13,589 bases of DNA from Chloroflexota bacterium (GTDB lineage Bacteria > Chloroflexota > Anaerolineae > Ardenticatenales > Ardenticatenaceae): NCBI GenBank assembly GCA_003520455.1, contig DOUV01001059.1, positions 1 through 13,589 of the forward strand, in the 5' to 3' direction. Below, in pieces: positions 1-7,940 of this stretch; position 1 is the first letter of the stretch; every line of letters starts with the position of its first letter. The notes beneath the pieces were generated by a model. It was not told where the DNA came from. It made no database searches and saw nothing but the letters and a program-made list of their open reading frames with translations. The position numbers and the translations under genes were made by a program.

Positions 1-585
1 GACCTCGCGGCCGCCAGAGACCGCCTGGCGGCGCTTGGCTGGGTCGATTCGAATGGCGATGGTGTGCGCGAGCGCAACGGGATCTCGCTGGACTTCGAGG
101 TCACGCTGGCATTGAGTGGTGATCCGCGCTGGGAGGCGCTGGCCCTGGCGCTGAGTGAGCAGTGGGCTGCGCTGGGCGTTCGCCTGACGCCCCGCTACAT
201 CGAGCCTTCCACTCTTGAGGAATGGCTGCACAAGGGCTACTGGGAGGTTGCCCTGCTGGCCTACGACGTGCCCCTGGACCCCGATCAGGGCGATCTCTGG
301 CAGCCACCGATTACCGGTCCGATGGCGCAGGATGTGAACGTGATCGGCTTCGATAACGAAGAAGCCGCCAAAGTCGCGGCGTCCGCGGCACGCCTGCCGG
401 GCTGTGACCCTCAGCAGCGGGCACCGCTCTACCACGAATTCTGGCGCCTGGTCCACGCCGATGCGCCCATGGTTTTTCTCTTTCCACTCCCCCAGCGCCT
501 CTTTCTTGGGCCGGCGATCGCGGCACCGCCCCGTACCGGTTGGCCCGAGCGGGCCTTCGCCTGGCAGCCACGCCGCAACAACTGA
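1..585 (+). CDS. C-terminal part of an ABC-transporter solute-binding protein, family 5 (peptide/nickel/oligopeptide type)
   Basis: The frame is open from the first base of the window, so the start and most of the protein lie upstream; 194 residues are visible. The opening segment reads like the family signature near the C-terminal third of extracytoplasmic family 5 binding proteins: 'RLAALGW.DSNGDGVRERNG', then an amphipathic stretch, then 'SEQWAALGVRL' (the usual 'iq..w..iGi.v'). Further on, 'YHEFWRLVHADAPMVFLFPLP' matches the family's conserved 'y.e....l..d.P.i.l' near the end. Such proteins capture peptides or other solutes outside the membrane and deliver them to an ABC permease. No permease or ATPase gene follows; the next gene is an unrelated HEAT protein after 137 bases. 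The ligand cannot be predicted. The family is fairly certain, the substrate unknown. Confidence 0.82.
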   Translation, partial: DLAAARDRLAALGWVDSNGDGVRERNGISLDFEVTLALSGDPRWEALALALSEQWAALGVRLTPRYIEPSTLEEWLHKGYWEVALLAYDVPLDPDQGDLWQPPITGPMAQDVNVIGFDNEEAAKVAASAARLPGCDPQQRAPLYHEFWRLVHADAPMVFLFPLPQRLFLGPAIAAPPRTGWPERAFAWQPRRNN

Positions 586-662
586 TCGATGCCCGCTCGA
601 ACATCGAGCGGAAGAGGTGGCTCGTATTTGGACAGTTGAGCCCTGAAGATTGCTCGAGCCCA

Positions 663-691
663 TTCCAAAACATGGTCGGCTGTGCTAAAAT
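663..691 (+). promoter_or_regulatory. Probable extended -10 promoter for the HEAT-repeat gene
   Basis: The -10 is TAAAAT at 686-691, preceded by TGC (683-685), which is the extended -10 arrangement. A poor -35, TTCCAA, lies at 663-668 with a 17-base spacer. The ribosome site and ATG follow about 20-30 bases later. The match is good at -10 and weak at -35. Confidence 0.5.
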
Positions 692-722
692 GTTGCTGTC
701 TTTATGTGAGAGAGAGGTGCCT

Positions 723-1889
723 ATGAGCGAGCTTGATCAGACACTCCAAGAGTTGTTGAATCCGGATGAGCCGCTGTCGATGATGCGGCTCGTTGCCCTT
801 TCCAATCTCGATCGAGAAGAGCAGGCCAGAGTCAACAGTGTGTGGGAGGACATCGCGCTAGAGAAACGGCGGCGCCTCGTGCGGGCGCTGGGCGAACTGG
901 CCGAGGATGACGTGCAGGTCGATTTCACAGCCGTCTTCCGCCGGGCGATGTCCGACTCCGACGCCCAGGTGCGGGCCGATGCCATTGAGGGACTTTGGGA
1001 GGATGAGAGCTACTCGCTCGTCCGGCCGCTCCTGCTTGCCCTGGAGAACGATCCGAGCGAGCAGGTCCGCACCGTTGCGGCCGCCGGGCTGGGACGCTTT
1101 GTGCTGCAGGGAGAACTGGACCGGATCAGCGAGGAGCGCTATCGACAAATCGTCGAGGCACTCCACCGTGTCTTCACGACGCCCACCTGTGGTGAGGAGC
1201 TTCGTCGTCGTGCGTTGGAATCCATCGCCTACAGTGGGGACGAGCGCGTGAGGCGACTCATCGCCCGTGCCTATGAGGAGGCATCGGACAAGATGCGGGC
1301 CAGTGCCATCTTCGCGATGGGGCGCAGCGCCGACGAGTATTGGCGCGGCGCCGTCCAGGCCGAGATGGGGAGCCCGAACCCTGAGATGCGATACGAAGCT
1401 GCACGGGCCGCCGGCGAACTCGAAGATGAGGGCGCCGTCGGTCAATTGATCCAATTATTGAGTGATGTGGATTCCGAAGTCCAGCAGGCTGCCATCTGGG
1501 CACTGGGCCAGATTGGCGGCGAGGTCGCCAGGCGCGCCTTGGAACGTGTTGCTGCTGGCCTCGACGAAGTGCTCAGCGAAGCCGCTCAGGAGGCCCTCGC
1601 GATGGCACAACTAAACAGCGGTATCTTCGATCCTCGCAGTTTCGTCGCTCCCCGGTACACCCTTGAGACGGACGGAGAATCCGACGACTGGGATGAGGAG
1701 GACCAGGACTGGGACGAGGAGGACGAGGACTGGGACGAGGAGGACGAGGACGAGGACTGGGACGAGGACTGGGACGAAGAGGACGAGGACGAGGAGTGGG
1801 ACGAGGACTGGGACGAGGACTGGAACGACGAGGACGACGTGGCCGGGGGAGACATCTCCCCCGGCATCTCAGAGCTTCCTCACGACTGA
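723..1889 (+). CDS. HEAT-repeat protein with a long Asp/Glu/Trp-rich C-terminal tail
   Basis: The predicted protein has 388 residues. The ATG at 723 is chosen because GAGAGAGG lies at 710-717 and a promoter lies just upstream; the frame is open further upstream but overlaps the previous gene. Residues about 55-300 form a chain of alpha-helical HEAT-like repeats, recognisable from 'DSDAQVRADAIEGL', 'SEQVRTVAAAGLGRF', 'NPEMRYEAARAAGEL' and 'DSEVQQAAIWALGQIGG'. This is the PBS-lyase/HEAT type used as a protein-binding scaffold. Residues about 321-372 are almost only D, E and W, with eight tryptophans set in 'WDEEDED'-like units. There is no signal peptide or membrane segment, so it is probably cytoplasmic. 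It has no catalytic motif, and no neighbour gives its job. Domain type is sure; function is unknown. Confidence 0.9.
   Translation: MSELDQTLQELLNPDEPLSMMRLVALSNLDREEQARVNSVWEDIALEKRRRLVRALGELAEDDVQVDFTAVFRRAMSDSDAQVRADAIEGLWEDESYSLVRPLLLALENDPSEQVRTVAAAGLGRFVLQGELDRISEERYRQIVEALHRVFTTPTCGEELRRRALESIAYSGDERVRRLIARAYEEASDKMRASAIFAMGRSADEYWRGAVQAEMGSPNPEMRYEAARAAGELEDEGAVGQLIQLLSDVDSEVQQAAIWALGQIGGEVARRALERVAAGLDEVLSEAAQEALAMAQLNSGIFDPRSFVAPRYTLETDGESDDWDEEDQDWDEEDEDWDEEDEDEDWDEDWDEEDEDEEWDEDWDEDWNDEDDVAGGDISPGISELPHD
1684..1839 (+). repeat. In-frame short tandem repeat coding the acidic-tryptophan tail
   Basis: Degenerate units built from GACTGGGACGAG and GAGGACGAGGAC blocks recur for about 155 bases. 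They are all in frame with the HEAT gene and give WDEEDED-type peptides. Unit lengths of 12, 21 and 27 bases (W-to-W spacing of 4, 7 and 9 residues) suggest growth by slippage or unequal exchange. Unit number probably differs between strains. Confidence 0.85.
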
Positions 1890-1915
1890 CAGCGCAGCTT
1901 CCCGAGACGCTGATC

Positions 1916-1967
1916 CATAACCGCTCGCCGGCGCCGCTGAAACCGGCTGTGCCGGCGAGTGGTTGTG
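1916..1967 (+). terminator. Very long hairpin after the HEAT gene; possible terminator or protein-binding palindrome
   Basis: Bases 1916-1932 pair with 1951-1967 over 17 consecutive positions, including two G-T wobbles. The 18-base loop contains a further short GCCG/CGGC pair. It begins 26 bases after the HEAT stop codon, the usual place for a terminator, but no T-run follows in either direction. A factor-assisted terminator, an mRNA 3' end stabiliser or a palindromic repeat are all possible. Confidence 0.45.
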
Positions 1968-2334
1968 AGCGGGCCAACCGCAGAAGGCGTAAACCAGTTT
2001 TCCCTGACCGATAATGGCATATTGTGGACAAGAGTTTAGTGCTAAGACGCCGAGGGTCTTATAACACTGACCTTTTTGGTGCCCTGGCGTTTTGTTGCAA
2101 TGTTTCAAAGTCTAACCTGTGATTATTGCTGGTGTGATTCCTTCATCTGCGTCGATCGGCGCGCATCAGTGGCGTCTGCGTTCTATTCTCGCTACAGTAT
2201 GATGGCCGTCGGTGCAAACAAACCCGGCGCACAGTATTCGAATGGGAGCATCCCTTGTTCGTGGGTTCTCGTTTTCACCGCCCCCTGGGCTGCGTCTGGC
2301 CGGAGGCCGCCTGTCTTCCAGGAGTACTACTCGC
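1968..2334 (+). other. Gene-free stretch before the AEC transporter
   Basis: No convincing gene is seen. It is visibly more A+T-rich than its surroundings, especially 2000-2220. A TATAAC at 2060-2065 and a TATGAT at 2198-2203 could be -10 boxes, but neither has a good -35. The transporter frame stays open upstream to an ATG at 2212, but that segment encodes a proline/arginine-rich run unlike the family, so it is treated as untranslated leader. Confidence 0.4.
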
Positions 2335-3249
2335 GTGACCGTCTTATTCAAGGTTGTCTTCCCCGTCTTACTCATCGCGGCCCTCGGATTCGTGGCTCAG
2401 CCGTACTTGCACCTGGATGCGCGGTCGCTCTCGCGCATCACCTTCTATTTTTTCAGTCCGGCCCTGGTTCTTGATTCGCTATCCAACTCCACCCTGGGTG
2501 GCGCCGAGTTCGGCCGCATCGCGCTGGCCGTCGTCTTCGTCACGCTAGCGCTCTGGGTGCTGGCAGCGCTGGTGGTTCGCGCGCTGCGGCTCGACGGCGC
2601 CGCCGAGAGCGGCTTCCTGCTGGCGACGCTGTTCGTCAACGCCGGCAACTACGGATTGCCGGTGACACTGTTCGCCTTTGGCGAGGCCGGGCTGGCCATC
2701 GCCACCGTCTACTTTGCTACCAGCTCGATGATTCAGTCCAGCCTGGGCGTCTACCTGGCGGCACGGGGCAATGCCAACGCCTGGCAGGCGGCGCAGGCCA
2801 CGCTGCGGGTCCCTCTCGTTTATGCTGCGCTGCTCGGACTGCTTCTCAACACCACCAATACCGCCCTGCCGCCCTCATTGGCCAAGAGTGTCAGTCTCCT
2901 CGGCCGGGCGGCGATTCCGGTGATGCTGATGGTCTTGGGGGTGCAACTTGCCAACCTGCTCGCCGGGCGCACACAGCACGTCAAAGCAGTTGTCCGGCCG
3001 CTGGCTGTGACGACAGCGATCCGCCTGCTGATTGGTCCGACGTTGGGGCTCGCTGTTGCCGTCCTGTTAGGGCTGCAGGGCCTGAGCCGCAATGTTGTCA
3101 TCGTCGAGAGCGCGATGCCCACGGCGGTGATGACCATTATCCTGGCGACAGAATACCGGGCCGAGCCGGAGTTTGTCACTACGGCAGTTTTCACCTCGAC
3201 CGTCGTCAGCGTGGTGACGATCACAGGAATTCTGACGCTCCTGGCGTAG
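2335..3249 (+). CDS. AEC (auxin efflux carrier) family transporter
   Basis: The predicted inner-membrane protein has 304 residues, close to the usual 300-320 of the family. The GTG at 2335 is preferred over an ATG at 2212: AGGAG lies at 2320-2324, and from here the protein begins with the family-typical 'VLFKVVFPVLLIAALGF'. Hydrophobic segments are spread over the whole length, consistent with the family's ten-helix layout. Conserved family features are seen: 'NAGNYGLP' at residues 102-109 followed by 'FAFGEAGL', 'AAIPVMLMVLGVQLA' in the second half, and 'ESAMPTAVMTIILA' near the C terminus. Members export organic anions such as malate or amino-acid derivatives, but the substrate cannot be read from sequence. 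It stands alone between two gene-free segments. Confidence 0.88.
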   Translation: MTVLFKVVFPVLLIAALGFVAQPYLHLDARSLSRITFYFFSPALVLDSLSNSTLGGAEFGRIALAVVFVTLALWVLAALVVRALRLDGAAESGFLLATLFVNAGNYGLPVTLFAFGEAGLAIATVYFATSSMIQSSLGVYLAARGNANAWQAAQATLRVPLVYAALLGLLLNTTNTALPPSLAKSVSLLGRAAIPVMLMVLGVQLANLLAGRTQHVKAVVRPLAVTTAIRLLIGPTLGLAVAVLLGLQGLSRNVVIVESAMPTAVMTIILATEYRAEPEFVTTAVFTSTVVSVVTITGILTLLA

Positions 3250-3281
3250 AGTTCGGGGGAGCCGGGTTCTCTTTTGCGTTG

Positions 3282-3308
3282 TGAGTTCCGATGCCGGCTC
3301 GAAACTCA
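3282..3308 (+). terminator. Hairpin after the AEC gene, possible weak terminator
   Basis: TGAGTTCCGA (3282-3291) pairs with TCGAAACTCA (3299-3308) at nine of ten positions around a 7-base loop. It lies 33 bases after the transporter stop codon. It has no T-run, so termination is only suggested by position. Confidence 0.3.
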
Positions 3309-3356
3309 GAACTTTGAACTCCGAACTGCCCTCGCACGCGTTTCCATCCAGAGACG

Positions 3357-3384
3357 TTGCAACTCGTGCATAATCTGGTAAAAT
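3357..3384 (+). promoter_or_regulatory. Probable promoter for the 3512-4189 gene
   Basis: The -35 is TTGCAA at 3357-3362, followed by a 16-base spacer and TAAAAT at 3379-3384. TGG directly before the -10 makes it an extended -10. This would give a leader of about 120 bases before the ATG. The leader contains a CCTCC/GGAGG hairpin near 3418-3432 and a G-rich segment at 3455-3485. Confidence 0.6.
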
Positions 3385-3511
3385 TCGTCACCGCACTATC
3401 GCGAGTACTTCTTCAAGCCTCCCCGTCGGAGGGGCCTGCCCTTTCAGCATCAAATGGGGGGATAAGGAGGTATTTGGGGGAGTAAGCCACCACCATCGAA
3501 GGAGAAACATC

Positions 3512-4189
3512 ATGACTGTGGTGAGTCAACTTGACCGACTGGGCGATTGGTTGGCGCGCAGCGGGATTGAGCTGGGGGTAGACGTTCGCCTGCTTCGTAC
3601 GCTGCCTGCCAATCGGAATGAACAACGGCGCCTCTTGCGCCTGCTCAACCAAATCGAAAGCCGCTTCGACGACGCGATGGCGGAGGATCTCGACCCGCCG
3701 CTTCGCTGGAACGCACTGCGCGAGGAGTTGCACCTCATTCCGGTCGGACGCAATCCCTGGTCCTATATCGGCGCACGGGCCTGCGAGATCTTCAGTGCCG
3801 AAGGCTATCCTGAAGAGCAGATTCGACGCGCCGACCGGCTCTGGCACGACTTTCTCTTTCTGCAGGACGGTCAGATCAAACCGCTCCAGGCCTCAGCCGG
3901 CTGGATCTCGGCCCTCGACTATCTGCTGCAGAGCCTCTATTTCAGTGCGATGGCGTCGCAAGCTGAGGTTGGCGTGCGTTACGGAGTGAGTGCCAGCACG
4001 GTCGGTTTACGCTTCCGGGCCCTGGTTGACACGCTCGGGGTAGTGCTTTACGATCATAAGGCTCGCAAGCGACTGGCGGCGGCCCGTGCCCTGACGGTCG
4101 AAACCGGCCGGATGTCCGAGGCCGAATTCAATCGCCACCTCCTGCGCGGCCCCAGGCCGACCGTCAACTCTGTGGTGAGCCGTAGCTGA
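3512..4189 (+). CDS. Unrecognised protein with a probable C-terminal helix-turn-helix
   Basis: The predicted soluble protein has 225 residues. The start is well supported: AAGGAG at 3499-3504, seven bases before the ATG. The family is not recognised. Residues about 1-135 are charged and helical, with 'NPWSYIGARACEIFSAEGY' as a distinctive segment. Residues about 130-178 read as a helical pair followed by 'QAEVGVRYGVSASTVGLRFRAL', the pattern of a helix-turn-helix of the kind found in TFIIB-like or cyclin-like folds ('tq.eva...gvs..tv..ry..l'). DNA binding is therefore likely but is inference. The gene has its own promoter and is probably transcribed alone or with the TPR gene 156 bases downstream. 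Confidence 0.8.
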   Translation: MTVVSQLDRLGDWLARSGIELGVDVRLLRTLPANRNEQRRLLRLLNQIESRFDDAMAEDLDPPLRWNALREELHLIPVGRNPWSYIGARACEIFSAEGYPEEQIRRADRLWHDFLFLQDGQIKPLQASAGWISALDYLLQSLYFSAMASQAEVGVRYGVSASTVGLRFRALVDTLGVVLYDHKARKRLAAARALTVETGRMSEAEFNRHLLRGPRPTVNSVVSRS

Positions 4190-4244
4190 GCAGCGGCGAG
4201 GGCCGGGCGAATCGGTGGGTTTCTTTAATGAAGATGGTGGGGAT

Positions 4245-4277
4245 CGGGGAGGCGAGCGCCGTGCCCGAGCCTCCCCG
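4245..4277 (+). terminator. GC-rich hairpin between the HTH-protein gene and the TPR gene
   Basis: CGGGGAGGC (4245-4253) pairs perfectly with GCCTCCCCG (4269-4277), with a 15-base loop. No T-run follows, so it is at best a weak or factor-assisted terminator, or a processing signal between two genes of one transcript. Confidence 0.35.
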
Positions 4278-4345
4278 GCAGGGCACCTTCTCATCCGGGC
4301 ACATCTTGCGATTGACTCGAAGCTCCCGACGGATTGCGAGATTCG

Positions 4346-4882
4346 ATGACTTATTTCATTCGAGACAGCTCCAACAGACATCCACCCGATCAGGCGCGTG
4401 ATCTCTTTCATGCCGGATTGCGGTTCCTCCACCAGCGCCGGCCGGGGGAGGCTGCGCGGCGATTGGAGGCCGCCCGCACGCTCGCGCCTCGCGATGCTGA
4501 GATCGCCCTCAATCTGGGTGGGGCCTACATCATGCAGCATCGTTTCGACGAAGCGGTTGGCGTGCTCGAGGAAGCGACCCGGCTCGATCCGGGCAATGCG
4601 ATGGCGTGGCTCAACCTTGCCGCCGCCTACCTCGGCCCCCTGGCGAAGAGTACCCCCGCCGCCCAAGAGCGAGCGATCCAGGCCTATCAGGCTGCGCTGC
4701 AAGCCGATCCGCAGGTTCCCAACGTCCACTACATGTTGGGGCTGATCTACCGGCAGCGCGGCGAGTGGCTGCGCGCAGCCGCGCATTTCTCGCGCGCGCT
4801 CGAGATTAACCCAGCCGACCTTGACGCCCGCGCCATGCTTGATGCCGTCAATCGGACGGATGGCGAGGACCGCCTGGTATGA
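4346..4882 (+). CDS. Tetratricopeptide-repeat (TPR) protein
   Basis: The predicted protein has 178 residues. It is composed of about four 34-residue TPR units from residue 16 to about 170, seen in 'ALNLGGAYIMQHRFDEAVGVLEEATRLDP', 'WLNLAAAYL...AIQAYQAALQADP' and 'YMLGLIYRQRGEWLRAAAHFSRALEINP'. There is no signal peptide or membrane span. TPR proteins act as protein-protein adaptors; no enzyme domain is present. The ATG at 4346 is chosen as the first ATG, but it lacks a strong ribosome-binding site; a TTG at 4334 in the same frame is an alternative. Its end overlaps the next gene by four bases (ATGA), so the two are translationally coupled and probably work together. Confidence 0.87.
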   Translation: MTYFIRDSSNRHPPDQARDLFHAGLRFLHQRRPGEAARRLEAARTLAPRDAEIALNLGGAYIMQHRFDEAVGVLEEATRLDPGNAMAWLNLAAAYLGPLAKSTPAAQERAIQAYQAALQADPQVPNVHYMLGLIYRQRGEWLRAAAHFSRALEINPADLDARAMLDAVNRTDGEDRLV

Positions 4883-5184
4883 CAGAGCCTTCGGACCGCG
4901 CGCAGAGGCTGGCCGAGGCCTTCATCGAGCGGCTGGCCATGCTCTCGCTCGCCGTCGTCGAGGCGAGTCTTGGTGGCAGCGAGCATCAGCGCCGAGAACT
5001 CGATACCGGCCTGATCCGGCTCGAGGCTGAAGCCACCGGCGAGCCCGACTTGCTTGCCTATATCGGCCGGCTCCGGGCCTTGCTCCGCGGCGATACGGCC
5101 GAGACCGATCAGCCATTCCCGATTGGCGGGCCCTATGCCGTGATGTGGACCGAGGTACAGACCCTCTGGCGGGAGGCCTCCTGA
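4879..5184 (+). CDS. Small protein of unknown function coupled to the TPR gene
   Basis: The predicted protein has 101 residues, and its ATG overlaps the TPR stop codon (ATGA at 4879-4882). It is mostly helical and rich in Ala, Leu, Glu and Arg, with an ordered-looking C-terminal segment 'PYAVMWTEVQTLWREAS'. No motif, cysteine cluster or membrane span is seen, and the family is not recognised. Tight coupling to the TPR gene, and the terminator right after it, suggest the two form one unit, perhaps an adaptor and its partner. That pairing is inference from position only. Confidence 0.72.
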   Translation: MTEPSDRAQRLAEAFIERLAMLSLAVVEASLGGSEHQRRELDTGLIRLEAEATGEPDLLAYIGRLRALLRGDTAETDQPFPIGGPYAVMWTEVQTLWREAS

Positions 5185-5206
5185 TTCAGACGACAGACGA
5201 GCGATG

Positions 5207-5250
5207 GAGCTCCCCGGGTCGGCTTCTGAAGCCACGGGGAGTTTCGTTTT
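5207..5250 (+). terminator. Intrinsic terminator of the TPR/small-protein unit
   Basis: CTCCCCG (5210-5216) pairs with CGGGGAG (5235-5241), and an inner GGCTT/AAGCC stem (5221-5225 with 5229-5233) carries a 3-base loop. The T-rich run TTTCGTTTT follows at 5242-5250. It starts about 25 bases after the stop codon and is the clearest boundary between this unit and the threonine block. Confidence 0.87.
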
Positions 5251-5376
5251 GACGTGAAACGTGAAGGAGAAGCGGGAAAGAGCCAGTGTCACCCCGACTG
5301 CGCATCGCCCGTATCGCAACGGTGTGTCGTGGTTTCTCGCGCGAACGCTCACTCGGAGGAACGCAGGATCAATTCT

Positions 5377-6426
5377 ATGCATCCAGGTGTGCTCACCAAG
5401 TATCGTGACTTTTTGCCTGTCACGCCCCAAACACCTCTCCTGACCCTCAACGAGGGTGATACGCCGCTTATTCGTGCTCACACCCTGGAGGCATTGTTCG
5501 GACTGCGAGAACTCTGGTTCAAGTTCGAGGGATTGAACCCGACCGGCTCGTTCAAAGATCGGGGCATGGTCATGGCGGTGGCAAAAGCCCTGGAGGCGGG
5601 CAGCCACGCTATCATGTGTGCCAGCACGGGCAACACCAGTGCCTCCGCCGCCGCCTATGCCGCCCGTGCCGGCCTCGAGGCCATTGTTCTGGTCCCGGCC
5701 GGCAACATCGCCTTGGGCAAACTCGCCCAGGCGCTCTTCTACGGCGCGCAAGTCGTTGCGATCGATGGGACCTTCGACGATGCGCTGGGCCTGGTTCGGC
5801 GATTGACGGAGCGCCACGCCGTCACGTTGGTCAACTCGATCAACCCGTTCCGGATCGAAGGGCAGACGACCGCCGCCTACGAGGTCGTCGATGTGCTCGG
5901 CGACGCCCCCGAGATCCTGGCGCTGCCGGTCGGCAATGCCGGCAACATCACGGCGTACTGGGAGGGTTTCAAGCGCTACCTTCAGGCCGGCCACGCCACT
6001 CGTCTGCCGCGCCTCTTTGGATTCGAGGCCGCTGGCGCGGCCCCCATCGTGCGCGGCGAGGTCGTCCTCAAGCCGGAGACCATCGCGACGGCGATCAAGA
6101 TCGGCCGCCCGGCGAGTTGGCAGCGGGCGATTACCGCTCGCGATGAGAGTGAGGGCGTGATTGACGCTGTTACCGACGACGAGATCGTCGAGGCCTGGCA
6201 CCTGTTAGCGACCCGTGAGGGTCTCTTCTGCGAGCCGGCCAGCGCCGCTGGCGTCGCCGGGCTGCGCAAAGCCCTGGTCCACGGCTGGCTCGACGCCGGT
6301 AGCCAGGTCGTCTGCGTCTTGACCGGCCACGGCCTGAAAGACCCCGACAACGCGATCAAGTTTAGCCCCAATGTTCTATCCAGCGCAGCCAATCTCGACG
6401 CGGTGGAGCGATTGCTGGGCTGGTAG
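5377..6426 (+). CDS. thrC: Threonine synthase
   Basis: The predicted PLP enzyme has 349 residues. It converts O-phospho-L-homoserine to L-threonine, the last step of threonine synthesis, in the cytoplasm. The fold-type II signature '[10 protein letters not shown]' contains the PLP-binding lysine at residue 60. '[18 protein letters not shown]' at residues 83 onward is the phosphate/substrate loop, and '[13 protein letters not shown]' near the C terminus is typical of threonine synthase. Length matches the short, Thermus-type enzymes (about 350). The ATG at 5377 has AGGA eight bases upstream and gives the usual '[14 protein letters not shown]' N-terminus. The frame is open back to 5254, but that extension does not look like the family. 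The aspartate kinase gene follows after 53 bases, suggesting co-transcription. Confidence 0.95.
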   Translation: MHPGVLTKYRDFLPVTPQTPLLTLNEGDTPLIRAHTLEALFGLRELWFKFEGLNPTGSFKDRGMVMAVAKALEAGSHAIMCASTGNTSASAAAYAARAGLEAIVLVPAGNIALGKLAQALFYGAQVVAIDGTFDDALGLVRRLTERHAVTLVNSINPFRIEGQTTAAYEVVDVLGDAPEILALPVGNAGNITAYWEGFKRYLQAGHATRLPRLFGFEAAGAAPIVRGEVVLKPETIATAIKIGRPASWQRAITARDESEGVIDAVTDDEIVEAWHLLATREGLFCEPASAAGVAGLRKALVHGWLDAGSQVVCVLTGHGLKDPDNAIKFSPNVLSSAANLDAVERLLGW

Positions 6427-6479
6427 GATCAATGCCCCGTGTTCTGCCAGGGATTGGAAGCGAAAAGAGTGGAGCGAGT

Positions 6480-7910
6480 ATGCGTTTGGTCATGAAATTT
6501 GGGGGAACGTCGGTTGGGAACGCTGACGCCGTGCGGCAGGTCGCCGCGATCCTCAAGAAGAGCCACGACCAGGGCCACCAAGTTGTGACCGTGGTGTCCG
6601 CCATGCGCGGTGTCACCGATCAACTGATTGATGCGGCCAGGGCTGCGGCGACGGGCGAGACGGAACCGCCGCGCGCGGCGCGCCAGGCTCTGTGGGAGCG
6701 CCACCACGCGGTTGCGGCCGAGTTGCTGCAGAATCCCTACCAATTTGTCCTGGGCGATATTGACGCCCACCTGGCAAATTTCTCCAACCTCACGAGCGCC
6801 ATCGCCGTACTGGGTGAGTTGACTCCGCGGGCCCTCGACTTCATCTCGTCGTTGGGTGAGCGTTTCAGCGCCCTCATCCTGGCGGCGCTGTTGCGCGAGA
6901 TAGGGCTCTCCTCTGTGGCTGTCATGGCCGATCGCCTCATCGTCACCGATCGCCATTTCGGGAGCGCCAACCCGCTGCTCGATCTCACGGCTGAGCGCGC
7001 CCAGGCGGGCCTGCTCCCGATGCTGGAGGCGGGAGCACTGCCGGTCGTGACCGGTTTCCTGGGTGCCACACTCGATGGAATCGTCACCACGCTTGGACGG
7101 GGGGGCTCGGACTATACCGGCGCGATTTTGGGCGCGGCCCTTAACGCGGACGAGGTCTGGATCTGGACCGATGTCGATGGCGTGTTGACGGCCGACCCTC
7201 GCATTGTCCCCGAGGCTTGCTCGCTCCGGCAGATCAGCTACCTCGAGGCGGCCGAGCTCTCGTACTTCGGCGCGCGGGTCCTTCACCCCAAAACAGTCCG
7301 GCCGGCGGTGGATCGCGGGATCCCCATCCGCATCTTGAACACGTTCAACCCGGATCACGCCGGCACCTTGATCGTCAAAGAGCCTCAGGCCAACGGGCAC
7401 GCCGTCAAGGCGGTCACGGCGATTCGCGGTCTGGCCTTGATTGCGGTTGAGGGCCGGGGCATGATGGGGGTGCCGGGAGTTGCCGCACGGGTCTTTGAGA
7501 CCGTCGCCAGTTTGGGCGTGAGCGTCCTGATGATCTCGCAGGGCTCTTCTGAGCAGAGTATCTGTTTCGTGGTCGAGGAGGAGGCCAGCCAGGCGGTGGT
7601 TGAGGCCTTGGAAGGCGGCTTCCGCCACGAACTCACGATTGGCGCGATCGACCGGATTGATCGTCACGCCCAGGTGGTGATTATCGCCGTGGTTGGGTGG
7701 GGGATGCGGGGGACGCCCGGCATCTCAGCGCGCCTCTTTGGTGCGCTCGGTGAGCGCAGCATCAACGTACTGAGCATCGCCCAGGGGAGCTCCGAGGCGA
7801 ATATCTCGCTGGTTGTCGATCACGCCGATGCCCACGAGGCCATCCAGGCCATTCACGCCGCCTTCGAGCTCGACCGGGTCGCCAACAGCAGGGAGCAGAT
7901 CGCAGATTGA
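6480..7910 (+). CDS. lysC: Aspartate kinase, monofunctional, with two ACT domains
   Basis: The predicted protein has 476 residues. It phosphorylates L-aspartate with ATP, the first committed step towards lysine, threonine and methionine. The N terminus carries the hallmark 'KFGGTSVGN' at residues 6-14. 'GRGGSDYTGAILGAAL' lies near residue 205 and 'WTDVDGVLTADPRI' soon after. Two ACT domains occupy roughly residues 317-390 and 397-470 ('GVPGVAARVFETVASLGVS' and 'GTPGISARLFGALGERSINV'), the usual site of allosteric inhibition by lysine or threonine. The helical insert at residues 55-85 and the length resemble class I (AKIII-like) kinases rather than the shorter Bacillus/Corynebacterium type. 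GGAG at 6471-6474 supports the ATG at 6480. Which amino acid inhibits it cannot be read here. Confidence 0.95.
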   Translation: MRLVMKFGGTSVGNADAVRQVAAILKKSHDQGHQVVTVVSAMRGVTDQLIDAARAAATGETEPPRAARQALWERHHAVAAELLQNPYQFVLGDIDAHLANFSNLTSAIAVLGELTPRALDFISSLGERFSALILAALLREIGLSSVAVMADRLIVTDRHFGSANPLLDLTAERAQAGLLPMLEAGALPVVTGFLGATLDGIVTTLGRGGSDYTGAILGAALNADEVWIWTDVDGVLTADPRIVPEACSLRQISYLEAAELSYFGARVLHPKTVRPAVDRGIPIRILNTFNPDHAGTLIVKEPQANGHAVKAVTAIRGLALIAVEGRGMMGVPGVAARVFETVASLGVSVLMISQGSSEQSICFVVEEEASQAVVEALEGGFRHELTIGAIDRIDRHAQVVIIAVVGWGMRGTPGISARLFGALGERSINVLSIAQGSSEANISLVVDHADAHEAIQAIHAAFELDRVANSREQIAD

Positions 7911-7940
7911 AGCCGGCCCGCTGCTTCCGCGACATCTCAG

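Noticed and set aside
1684..1839. CRISPR-like array
   Set aside because: The units are short, contiguous, without spacers and in frame with a gene.
1573..2031. Minus-strand Ser/Gln- or Pro/Arg-rich repeat proteins opposite the acidic tail
   Set aside because: They are translations of the tandem repeat in wrong frames; the + strand frame belongs to a clear HEAT protein.
4747..6201. Long open frame on the minus strand (484 codons)
   Set aside because: It lies opposite the threonine synthase and TPR genes, has no family resemblance and reflects GC-rich codon bias of the + strand genes.
6429..7667. Long open frame on the minus strand (412 codons)
   Set aside because: It is the antisense shadow of the aspartate kinase gene.
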